NCBI RefSeq assembly: GCF_028858725.1
Contig: NC_084760.1
Coordinates: 9,808,867-9,872,866, forward strand
Source: Colius striatus
Lineage: Eukaryota > Chordata > Aves > Coliiformes > Coliidae
Length of the DNA stretch: 64,000 nt
Direction: 5' to 3'
Positions within the stretch are counted from its first letter, which is position 1; the number at the start of each line of letters is the position of its first letter. Made by a program: the position numbers and the translations under genes. The notes beneath the pieces are model-generated. The model saw only the letters and a program-made list of their open reading frames with translations. It ran no database searches and was not told the origin of the DNA. This document shows, in pieces, positions 1-9,045 of the stretch.

Positions 1-389
1 AATATTTAAATGGTGCTCAGGAGTTGCTGATGGACAATAACAGATTGTCAGCTTTGATTTTGCCCCTTCCCAGACTTTGATTTCCATAACATCTGAACCC
101 AGACATTTTAACTTCTATCAGCACAGAAGACACAATATAAAGGATTCTCTACCTATCACTCAAGACAAGTGAAGTAACTCCATGAAGGATTCCTAGAACA
201 AGAAATCCTGTTAGAAGACCAAATCAGCTGGCAAGAATGACATTGAGAATTGTAAGATGATGATAAGGCACACATTAAAAAAGTACTCTTCCTATTTATT
301 TTTTTATTTGGTTTTTGGATGATGTTTCTGAATTTCTGTATATTACTGGCCTGATGAGAAGTTGTTTTCCTTAACTGTGGGTTAAGTGG
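1..389. other. Flank downstream of HTR1E, no gene seen
   Basis: AT-rich sequence with only short, unrecognised ORFs. Minus-strand AATAAA hexamers near 295-308 could serve as distal polyadenylation signals for HTR1E. Confidence 0.5.
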
Positions 390-476
390 TTGATAGGGCT
401 GGGACAAGGACTGGGCTTGATGATCTTAAAGGTCTCTTCCAGCTGAAACAATTCTATGATTCTATGATTCTATGAT
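390..476 (+). mobile_element. CR1 LINE 3' end fragment
   Basis: Contains the sense-strand CR1 terminus: GATGATCTTAAAGGTCTCTTCC followed by three ATTCTATG units. The AAAGGTCTCTTCCAGC form resembles the subfamily of the larger copy at 24026-25022. Non-coding. Confidence 0.85.
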
Positions 477-493
477 CAATTAATTCATGGGAC

Positions 494-596
494 TGTGTGA
501 CCTACTCTAGGTAGTCCTGCTCTGGCAGGGAGGTTGGCTGGATGATCTTTCGAGGTCCCTTCCAGCCCTTGAGATTCTATGATTCTGTGATGCTGT
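494..596 (+). mobile_element. CR1 LINE 3' end fragment
   Basis: Sense-strand CR1 tail: a GTGTGACCTACTCTAGGT segment, a GGTTGG..GGATGATC segment, then TTTCGAGGTCCCTTCC and GATTCTATGATTCTGTGA. This form is shared with the pieces at 25300, 28196 and 32262. It sits 18 bases after another CR1 tail in the same direction. Confidence 0.9.
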
Positions 597-1060
597 GATA
601 GTGTACCACAAGGTCCAGCTGAAGTGTGGCTCAAGTGACTAATGACATCCCAGGACAGACTAAGGTCTGAGCCCTGAGGAATTCTTGGTTAGTGGTATTA
701 AAAACGCGACCCATCAGATGTGCATCTGATCTCACAAATGTGACGCTTGCCAGCTGCATCCTCTCTCATGCCAAACAAACTGCTCAGGTGTCCGCCCAAC
801 ACTTTGAACATTAATCCAAAATCTTACACAAGAATAGCCACTTAAATAATTACTTGGAGTACAAAATGAGATCCATTTTTAGATGGAATGAACTGAACTT
901 TGCTTTCTATTTTGGGAGTGTACTCCCAAAGGAAGGAATGGTTTACTCTGCCTTAGCCCAAGTTGGAGATGACGGTTCTTTTCCTTCTAAATGACTTTTA
1001 CTGTTTTCTCAGAATGCCACAGGACAGATTTGCTGTTTGGCTGTCGTGACCACAAAGTGT
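597..1060. other. Non-coding flank, nothing recognised
   Basis: No ORF of note, no CR1 match and no structured RNA seen. It could form part of a longer HTR1E 3' UTR. Confidence 0.4.
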
Positions 1061-1515
1061 TTTATTAATTTTTGGATATGTATTTACGGGGTTCAGTTTA
1101 TAAGCCTTTGTATTATTACAGTGCATTGTAATTTAGACATTTGATTCTTAAATGGAAAAAGTAGAAAAGTGAATATCATCATTTGCTTCTCAAATCTTTG
1201 ACTACACAAAATGTCCAAACACGAGTATGTAATAGGGTTGGGGTTTGTTTTTTCTGTTGTTTTGTTGCTAAAAAATCTTTTCCTCCATAGAACAAATTTA
1301 TTTCAAACTCTTTACTATGAATAACACTAGAGGTAAAAAACAGCAGAACAAATTACAGACTAAAGTCAAGCAAGTAAGCAAACACAAACCCCTCCTTTTT
1401 CAAGGGTAAATGGTGACAGAGTCAAATTCTTTTGCTCATTCTTAAGGCCAGGAGTCATGTCATCATCATCATCATCATCTCCAAGTAACTTTTAAGTATA
1501 CTTGAAAGTATACTC
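1061..1515 (-). other. HTR1E: Probable HTR1E 3' UTR
   Basis: Sequence directly downstream of the HTR1E stop. Minus-strand AATAAA hexamers occur at 1297-1302 and 1061-1066; either could direct polyadenylation. Further hexamers lie at 295-300 and 303-308, so the UTR could be longer. A (GAT)n run is at 1461-1479. The true end cannot be fixed from sequence alone. Confidence 0.4.
1461..1479. repeat. (ATC)n trinucleotide microsatellite
   Basis: Six uninterrupted CAT/ATC units within the probable HTR1E 3' UTR; on the sense strand of the gene they read as GAT repeats. Confidence 0.8.
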
Positions 1516-2610
1516 TTAAGTATGTTCTCGACACCTGATGAGCTTTCTAAAGGCCAGCTTGAAATCTTCATTAAAGCTAGTGTAGAGCAAAGGGTTGATA
1601 AGGGAGTTGACATATCCAAGCCAGGTCAAGAAGTCAGCTACTTCTGGAGAGACAGTACAAACGTGGAGGCCCACAAGCAACTCCTTGATGAAAAAGGGCA
1701 GCCAGGACAAAATGAAAGCACCTAAAATCAGCCCTAGAATGCGAGCAGCCTTTCGTTCCCGTGTGGTGGAGATCTGCTGCCGGTCACCAGACAGGTCCAG
1801 GTCATTCTCAAAAGGAGGGATCCTCACGGATGCGTTGATTTTATCGAACTCCATGGTCGGGTCAGATGTGGAGAAGTCAGAGACACAGAATGTCTGTGTG
1901 AGCTTGCAGCTGGCAAAGGAGTTTTGGCTGTCGGTGCTCCTGTTGCTGAGGTGACGGCTTGAACCCCTCTTTTGGTAAAGGCTCTTTGCAGCGTGGTAAA
2001 TTCTGTAGTACAGGATCAGGATCAAAGTCAAAGGGATGTAAAATGCCCCAAAGGTGGAATAAATAGTGTAGATGACATGATCGTGCTGGATGCGGCACTC
2101 GCTGGGAATACTGATGCTGTGGTGATTTCTCCAAAAGAGAGGGGGCATGGATATGAAAATGGAGATGGTCCACACAGTGACTATCATCAGCCCAGCCCTT
2201 TTTGCCGTTCTTTTCCTGGCATATTCGATAGCGTCTGTGATTGCCCAGTACCTGTCCAGGGCGATGACACACAGATGAAGGATGGAACACGTGCAACAGG
2301 TCATGTCAACGCTAAGCCAGATCTCACAGATGAAGTATCCCAAAGTCCATTTGTCTATCATTATGTAAGTGATGCTCAAGGGCATGACAAGAACAGCAAC
2401 AAGGAGATCTGTCACAGCTAGTGAACAGATTAAGTAATTTGCTGGCTGGTGGAGCTTCTTGGTCGTGGAGATTGCTGCAATTACGGCAGAATTCAGCAGC
2501 ATAGTCAAGGTTGTGATTGTGGCCAAGGTCAGGGTAACGAGCATCTTTTCAGTTACTGTTTTTGGCTTCGCAGCCACACTGGCTTCAGTGGTGCAATTTG
2601 TGAAATTCAT
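1516..2610 (-). CDS. HTR1E: 5-hydroxytryptamine receptor 1E (Gi/o-coupled GPCR), complete coding exon
   Basis: Single uninterrupted frame of 364 codons encoding a class A aminergic receptor of the plasma membrane that binds serotonin and, by family knowledge, inhibits adenylyl cyclase through Gi/o. Visible: N-glycosylation sequons at N2 and N5; TM1 about 23-47 with N40 (1.50); TM2 with D68 (2.50); C95 and C172 for the extracellular disulfide; amine-binding D102 (3.32); DRY at 119-121; TM4 W147; TM5 P193; a long third loop about 205-285 rich in Ser/Thr; TM6 SWLPFF at 302-307; NPLLY at 339-343; C360 as a likely palmitoylation site. The start MNFTNCTTEAS and the end KLIRCREHT match HTR1E rather than HTR1F. 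The recalled human protein is 365 residues; this one is one shorter, in the second extracellular loop. The frame stays open 37 codons upstream but contains no ATG there (it begins at a TTG at 2721), so the ATG at 2610 is chosen. The coding exon has no intron, as in mammals. Confidence 0.97.
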   Translation of the reverse strand: MNFTNCTTEASVAAKPKTVTEKMLVTLTLATITTLTMLLNSAVIAAISTTKKLHQPANYLICSLAVTDLLVAVLVMPLSITYIMIDKWTLGYFICEIWLSVDMTCCTCSILHLCVIALDRYWAITDAIEYARKRTAKRAGLMIVTVWTISIFISMPPLFWRNHHSISIPSECRIQHDHVIYTIYSTFGAFYIPLTLILILYYRIYHAAKSLYQKRGSSRHLSNRSTDSQNSFASCKLTQTFCVSDFSTSDPTMEFDKINASVRIPPFENDLDLSGDRQQISTTRERKAARILGLILGAFILSWLPFFIKELLVGLHVCTVSPEVADFLTWLGYVNSLINPLLYTSFNEDFKLAFRKLIRCREHT

Positions 2611-2674
2611 TTTCCCCTCCAGGATGCACAGTGAAAGAAGTAGTTGCTGCTTCTGGTAACAAAGAGTCCCAGGT

Positions 2675-2755
2675 TCAGAAGTCACCTGTTTGAAAGGGGG
2701 ACAGAGATACTCCAGGTACAATTTGGGTCTGTTTCGTTTTTTTATAATCCCACAT
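2675..2755 (-). CDS. Upstream ORF 2 in HTR1E 5' UTR (26 codons plus stop)
   Basis: The ATG at 2755 follows the stop of the first uORF directly (TGAATG), and the frame ends with TGA at 2675-2677, 64 bases before the HTR1E ATG. It would be lost from the mRNA if the proximal acceptor at 2686 is used. The peptide is lysine-rich at its start and has no recognised domain. Confidence 0.35.
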   Translation of the reverse strand: MWDYKKTKQTQIVPGVSLSPFQTGDF

Positions 2756-2797
2756 TCAACAGAGCAGCAAAAAGCTTCCAGGTTTCCTCCTGTTCAT
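2756..2797 (-). CDS. Upstream ORF 1 in HTR1E 5' UTR (13 codons plus stop)
   Basis: ATG at 2797 and TGA at 2756-2758 encode a 13-residue peptide, MNRRKPGSFLLLC. It lies just inside the exon if the distal acceptor at 2805 is used. No function is known to me; uORFs of this kind usually lower initiation at the main ATG. It may be incidental. Confidence 0.35.
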   Translation of the reverse strand: MNRRKPGSFLLLC

Positions 2798-3054
2798 CGC
2801 TTTCCTAGAAGATAAAAATACATCTGTTAGGGAACTTAAAAACATCCCACCTTTTGGCAAAAAGTCCTAGGCTTCTAATATTATCACCACATAAAAGTTT
2901 TGATCTGTTCTTTCTCTCTTTTTTTCTTTTCCCCTTTCCTCGTCCTTTTTCTCTGCATTCAAACTTTGTTTCCTTTTCTTTCCCAAAGGCCACTTTGGGC
3001 CAGGTTTCCTGCTGATAGGAACTGGTTATATCTCTTTTGGTTTTGGATGTCTCA

Positions 3055-3118
3055 AAGTGAGAGGCTGGACTAAGGGACCTTCAGAGGTCCCTTCCAACAA
3101 ACACTTTTATGATCTCTA
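3055..3118 (+). mobile_element. Degraded CR1 3' end fragment
   Basis: The segment GAGGCTGGACTAAGGGACC then CAGAGGTCCCTTCCAACA keeps the CR1 tail pattern, but the terminal repeats have decayed. Confidence 0.55.
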
Positions 3119-6100
3119 TAAATTATTGCTACTAGGAGCTAGTCCTTTTCCTGCTTGTTAAATAGACTCCAGCAGTTGAAGAGCTGAGGAAATCTGCCTT
3201 TTCATTTTAATTGCTATAGAAGAGAGATCAATTGCTTCTATATATCACCATTGGAATAAAGAAACAGAGCAGCCCACCTCAGTGGAGGCAGCCCAGCTTT
3301 TCATAGTTTTCTATTCTACTTTTTGATGTTCATGTCTGTTTAATATCTTGGAAACAGTACTCAAAAAGTGCCGAGCTTACCTTCAACATGCAGCTTTCAA
3401 ACAATGTTTAAAGCTTTATGGCAAATGCTTGGATTTACACAGCACATTAGTGTTGCTAGGAGCTTATCTGGTTTTGTCTAATTATTCCTGACATTTCACA
3501 AATCCCACCGTGTATGTCTTTAGAAGAGACTGACAAAAACCTTTTGCCTTTGATTTGAGATTTCTGTCAAATTGTGCTCCATGTCAGGCAGTCCACTATG
3601 ATGCAAAGTGCAAACAGTAACTTTGAAAGAAAGGTTTAATTGTTTTTTGTTCCAGGAGTTCATATATCTTTTCCATGCATCCTGAATGCTGACTGAAGGC
3701 AGAGTTAGCAGTCTGTGAGATGCAGCTTGGGACATCCTCTGGGGCCTCGCTTCACAATTTGTGATTTATTGTGTCATAAAAGATGTAGAAAACTGAAAGC
3801 CTGGATCCTCTTCCATTAAAATAAACAGAAAGATTACTTCATCTGGCTTCACTTAGCAAAGAGTAAGGAGTCTGCTAGGCTAGTTGTACATGCTCCTTCA
3901 ACAGGCAGGGGATATCAGCTGCCAGAAATGGACTTGTCCTCTCTCAAGACAAGTCTTTAAGGCAGATGGTGTGAATCACATCCTGGAAAGGTTGATCTTT
4001 CTCTATTTTGACTACAAGTGACTCCTCCACAGTTGCATTTAGCATACATGACTGATTTTCAGATGGCTAAATTTGAGTGGTAAAACCCGTTCTCACTGAC
4101 ACCAGCGGGACTTGGATTAGGCTCTGAGAGAGAGTTTACACATGCAAGCTAATGAGGAATTAAGAATCTGAATAAAGAACTATTAATTTAAAGCTAGTCA
4201 ACTGCTTAGCTCTGTGTGCATACACTCTTACTCAGAAACTGGATTTCTGTCTTTGGAATGAGCTGAATGAGGAACAACCAGAAATAGAAACTTTAAGAAA
4301 AAAATCCACTGCTTTTTTGTTTTCAGATAGGCCCTAGGAAAGCAGATCTGTATCATCATAGACTCTGAGTTAGTAAAACAGGAGTTTTAAATTCTACTCA
4401 TGGGACAGTAGAAACACCTCACCTCCAAGTAGAGTCTGCCCTTCAGAAACTGCTTTAAAGCATTCATAGCCTTGGAAAAAACAATGAGGCCTCCTTATTA
4501 AGAATAGGCTAGATAAGCCAGAGGGAAATTCATCCATCGGTCTTCAGGATGTTACTGCATTGGAAACACCAATTTGGTCAGTTAGGCCTAAAGCAAAAAC
4601 TTCACTCCAAAACTTCTTCACAAAATGTTCATGGGAGTCTTCTCTGTTAATGCAGACCTTGATTTCAGCAGTTGGTACACTTATTAAGTCTGATGCTTTG
4701 ACCAGAGGATAAAGCAAAGAGAGCTTCTGTACCTCTCTGCACTCCTGGAGGATGAATCAGAAGCAACTGCAATCCATATGTTTCCTTAGCATCATGACTT
4801 AGCAAGTGTCCCCTGGTCCACAAGCACACTCCAAGCAACTGGAAGACATTGTGGAATTCATCCACATCCACCTGTTGATCTGGTTCATGTACAGGAGAGC
4901 TGCTCCTTGCTTCTCTCTGGGAGCCCTAAAATGTCATGGCCCTGGCTTTTCTCCCAATCCTGCATAGTTCCCCTCTGCATATTCTCTGCCAAGCACTGCT
5001 TCTATAAATCTTAAATACAGTAGGAACTGTTTTCTCTCCAAATGGCCTTTCACACCAATGTAGCCTCAGGGAAATCCTTTCTGAGCTCTACTCACTCTTT
5101 GCTTCACAAGGATACTCAGAAAAAAACCCCTCATTCTTACTTTCCTGAATGAACTTGCCTTTAAACAAACCCTATCACACTTCATCAGACCAAAGCACCA
5201 GGTTTCCATCACACTTCATCAGACCAAAGCACCAGGTTTCCATTAGGACAGGGGACACTGCTGATCACACAGGGGAACTGGGTTGTTTAAGTCTGATCAC
5301 TGCTCAGCAGGGACAACATTTTTTTTTCCTTGGAAAATGACTCCAACAACTGAAGACGGGGAAAAATATAAACAGAATGCTGCAGAACACCTCAGACCAT
5401 GCAAGCCCATCACTCCATGCCAAATCCTATCACTGGGGAGTTGATTCAGTTTCAACTCCCATGCTCCTTATAGGAAATGAGCCTTTAGCAATCCCAACAA
5501 TATAAATACCATCTACAAAATCTGTATTAAACCAACATTATTAAGGAAATATATTAAATGCTGAAAAGTCTAGAGATGTTTGCCTGAAAGCTTCCTCTCT
5601 AGCTTGACTCTGTTCCTCTCGTCATTCCTTACCCATATTGTGAGGACACACACTGGTATCATTAATTAGTAACAGTGTCTGTGGGTGCTGTGTTTCCTTT
5701 CTCCCGCTGTTTCCCCTTGCTGCTCCCCTTTCCAAGCCATCCTTCCTCCTACAAGATCAAAGCCCATGTCCTGCCTCCTGGAGCACAAGTGGCCAGAGCT
5801 TGTGTTCTGCAGTGCCTGTGCCACAGCCTGTCTTTCCCTGTCCTTGTTTGTCCAGCTTTCATCTCTCTGCTTTCCAATTACAAGGCACCTATATGGAGTA
5901 CTTTGGCTCAGAAAAGAGATGGGGTTTTAAAATGGGAAGTGATTTACCAGAAGATGTCAGTGATTGACCTTGCTTGTTAATACAGGGCAGGATTTAAATG
6001 CTGCTTATCATTAATCTTTTAAAATGTTGCATGTGTTTGTGATTATACATTTTGTAGACTTTATATTTCAATTCTCTTTTTACTGTGTATCTTTGGTGGT

Positions 6101-7539
6101 ATCTGGCAGCCCCTGAGCAGAGTCAGGAACCATCTAGTCTGAAACATAATGAACCCAGGCTGTGATTCAGGAAGGCAAAGCCTGCTGGGTTAAGGGGTTC
6201 CCATAGCTTAGGTGTAGCTTAGGAAACTGATATGGCTTCATGTTCTTCACATTCATTTTCCATCCTGGCCCGGGCACCTCTATGTTTTGTTTCTCAGCTG
6301 AATGACAGGCAGGGCTGGCATGACTGAGACAGGTACCAGTTGTGGGGTGCTGGTGAAGGGGCACAGGGACTCTGAGATTTGGTCTCATGAAAACACACTA
6401 TTGGAAAACGTATAGTCTCAGTGTTATTTATGACTAATACAGGTAGAGAGACTGGCTACAAAGGATCCAGTGAAAAAGCCATGTATGTTAAGAAGAATTT
6501 TACAATCTCTAGCCAATAACAGCTGGTTTCCAGTGTCTCTATCACTTGTGTACTATTGCTATATATAGTATTACTACCACTATAGTAATTGATTGTGGTT
6601 TTATAAGTGACTTCTTGGAAGGGACATTAATGACACAGTTCTCTTATTTGAAGTGCTCTCACTAAAAGCTGCATCCCTTTAGGCTGTCAGTCATTTCATA
6701 CAGCTTGAATTTTGCACACACAGACTAATTTTGTTGATTTGGTGGAAAAAACTCATCTGGGTTCTCCTAAGCAGGAATCAATCACTTTTCATATAAGCTG
6801 ATCATCGGTAGTGGCATTGAGTGCTACCTGGGAGGAGGAAAGGGGGAAGAGGATGAATAATTGTTCCTTAAAAGCAATTAAACAGCTTTAAGCTGTTTAA
6901 AGTCTGCTCCTGACAGAAAATATCTCCACCTTCTCAGCAGAGGACCACTGTGCAGCAGAATCCTCTGAATTTCTAGTGGATAGACTGTCTGTCACATCTT
7001 GGCCACCAAATTTTTCACCATGTCATATAAAATGGAACAAGATCGCTTGGGAGGGAACAAGGGGAACTGGCATTGCACATGTACATGTGCTGGACAGCTC
7101 AGTTCTTTACATCCTTTACAGTTTTACATTTCCTCTAAGCACTGATGACACTGTGTGAACGATCCACCTTTGTGCCCTTGACAGCAATAAATCAATTTGA
7201 CTTTGTTAAAATCCTGAATTGGTCTGAGTGCTTTTCACTTTCAATGCCTTCACGATTGTAGATATGGAGAGCAGGAATCTGGGCTTTGTGAGACAGGTGG
7301 TTAGCTTATGGAAAATGTGACAATGTATTTATGACAATGTTAATTTCAAACTATGGAAAGATGCTAAACTTCCAGTACTCTTGCTTGCTTTCTCAAGGAG
7401 GTCGTCTCTTCCAGGTTCATATGCAAAGCCTATGAAATTCAAGCCTCTCCCTACACATTTATTTTGCAAGACCTTGCAACTTTCTAGATCATCCTGCTCT
7501 TGTAATGTCAGATGATCTTCCTGGACTTTATAGCTCCTT
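3119..7539. other. Intronic single-copy DNA, no gene seen
   Basis: AT-rich, with ORFs no longer than about 100 codons and none recognisable. It contains a 34-bp tandem duplication at 5174-5242 and a short hairpin (TTAAACAGCT, 3-base loop, complement) at 6878-6900. Confidence 0.6.
5174..5242. repeat. 34-bp perfect tandem duplication
   Basis: A unit beginning ATCACACTTCATCAG at 5174 is repeated identically from 5208, ending GGTTTCC before 5242. Two full copies, no mismatches seen. Confidence 0.9.
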
Positions 7540-7680
7540 AGTAGCCCAGGGAGGTTGTGGGGTCTCCTCTGGAGATTTTCAAGAGCTGTCTGGACACATT
7601 CCTGTGTGACCTGATCTAGGTGGACCTGCTTTAGGAGGGGGTTGGACTAGGTGATCTCTAAAGGTCTGATTCTGTGTGAA
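7540..7680 (+). mobile_element. CR1 LINE 3' fragment
   Basis: Sense-strand CR1 tail from CCCAGGGAGGTTGTGG through TGACCTGATCTAGGTGGACC and GGTTGGACTAGGTGATCTC. The terminal repeat units are lost or changed. Confidence 0.88.
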
Positions 7681-8554
7681 CTGATAGTGATGAATTTAAC
7701 CGAAGAGTACAAGTTTTCCAAATATTTTGTATTGTATCCTGGCACACTGGTGTTGTTTTGGGCTTCTGAGGATTTATCTCAGTGCTGCAGAGGTTGTATT
7801 ACAGCAGCAGTCTTAATTGACTGCAATTTATATAGGCACTGATGCTGTGTGTAACGTGTCATACTGGGAAAAGTGGTACCCAGAAACTGAGAAGGTAGAG
7901 ACAGTCAGAATCACACCAATCTGTGGTGGCATTGTCAGCAAAATAAAAGTCACCAGGCAGCTCATATTCACACTCCCAGCATGAAATGTTGATACCAACT
8001 GTATTTGTAGGCAAAATGGATATACTGAAGGTAAACTATCAGAAGGTGGGTCAAGGTGTAAACAAGTTTACAACAGTGTAAACTGGAGTAGGAAAATAAA
8101 TGAAATGGCTATTTTTGTGTGGTATCTGAAACATTGTAAGAACCCATCATTGAGAAATTCCTGGCTGCATTATGGGGCCTGAGATTTAGGGATGTGACCT
8201 TTTTCTACACAGACAGAATGAGGCCTAGAATGAAATGACTAGGAAGCTTGTATGAGGAGAGCCATGAATTTGACCTTCAAGTTAGATTTTCCCTGTGTGC
8301 CCCTGTGAACTGAGCAGCATGATGGAAAGAGAGGTGAGAGGGACCCAGCACCCAGCAAAGTGTGTGGAGACAGTTTTGTTTGTGAATGTGGACCTATGAG
8401 CATCTGACTAACGCTCATAACATGAACCCACCTTGACACAAATAACCAGAGCACAGTATGTTGTAATCAAGGACATAATGGCCCATGGCCTGCTCTCCAG
8501 TATGTTTGTATAATCAAGATTGCCATGGCTGCAGTGAGATCCCTGCTCAGTCCT
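7681..8554. other. Intronic DNA, no gene seen
   Basis: Only short ORFs without recognisable products. The right part leads into the LTR-like repeat at about 8555; its true left edge may lie inside this block. Confidence 0.5.
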
Positions 8555-9045
8555 GGTTGGAGGGTGAGCTTAGCAAACAGTACAGGGGATGCTGCTGGGC
8601 ATGACATGAGAAATCACTGGATGTGAGAGATACCAGCACAGGCACCTGAAAAAGGACACAGATGCTGCCCCAAGAGATGGGTGGCTTTTGCATGGGGTTA
8701 AGACAGAGTTCTGTGAGAAGTGGTCAAAATTCATAGCTAAGGGGAGAGCAGGGCTGAGGATTTTTTGGGAGCACAGCCTCGTAAGACCTACAGCACCTTG
8801 GTCACTGCATCAGTAATTGCATATAAAGCTGAGCTTGCTTACACAATCATATCAGAAATAACAGATTTGGTTATGTATCAACAAAACTGAGACTGACGGA
8901 AAAGAGGTAATTTGGGCAGAATTGTCCATCTGGGGGAGACTGAGAATGGAGAAAGGAGGGGTCAAGGCTGGTGGAAAGATGGAATGAGAAGTGGAAGAAG
9001 GGAAAACAAGGATAAAATGGGATACATGTTTCTCACTTGCAGCTG
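8555..9045 (+). mobile_element. LTR-like dispersed repeat, copy A (possible solo LTR)
   Basis: About 370 bases here (8555-8925) match 48789-49155 closely, with scattered substitutions and short indels, for example the shared stretches GAGAGATACCAGCACAG, ACACAGATGCTGCCCCAAG and GTCACTGCATCAGTAATTGC. A TATAAA box at 8822-8827 lies in the shared part. Similarity weakens after GGTAATTTGGGCAGAA but returns at a TCTCACT..CAG segment near 9030. A promoter-like TATA box in a several-hundred-base element without a reading frame fits a solo LTR of an old endogenous retrovirus. Family and exact ends are not known. Confidence 0.5.

Larger units (their letters stand above)
2611..2804 (-). other. HTR1E: HTR1E 5' UTR part of the coding exon, with splice acceptor
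   Basis: Immediately upstream (higher coordinates) of the HTR1E ATG. On the minus strand a pyrimidine-rich tract ending TATCTTCTAG closes at 2805, so the exon would begin at 2804. A CCTAAC branch-site match lies with its A at about 2827, 22 bases before the AG. A second acceptor, a CT-rich run followed by AAACAG, ends at 2686 and would start the exon at 2685. Use of the distal site gives 194 bases of 5' UTR; use of the proximal site gives 75. Splice assignments are inferred from motifs only. Confidence 0.6.

Noticed and set aside
1516-2610. Identification as HTR1F or another 5-HT1 receptor
   Set aside because: The N-terminal TTEAS segment, the third-loop text and the CREHT end match HTR1E as I know it.
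1522-2659. Several plus-strand ORFs opposite HTR1E (60-149 codons)
   Set aside because: They are antisense shadows of the receptor frame with no domain of their own.
1516-2721. 401-codon version of the HTR1E frame with 37 extra N-terminal residues
   Set aside because: The first codon at 2721 is TTG and no ATG occurs before 2610; the MNFTN start matches the known family N-terminus.
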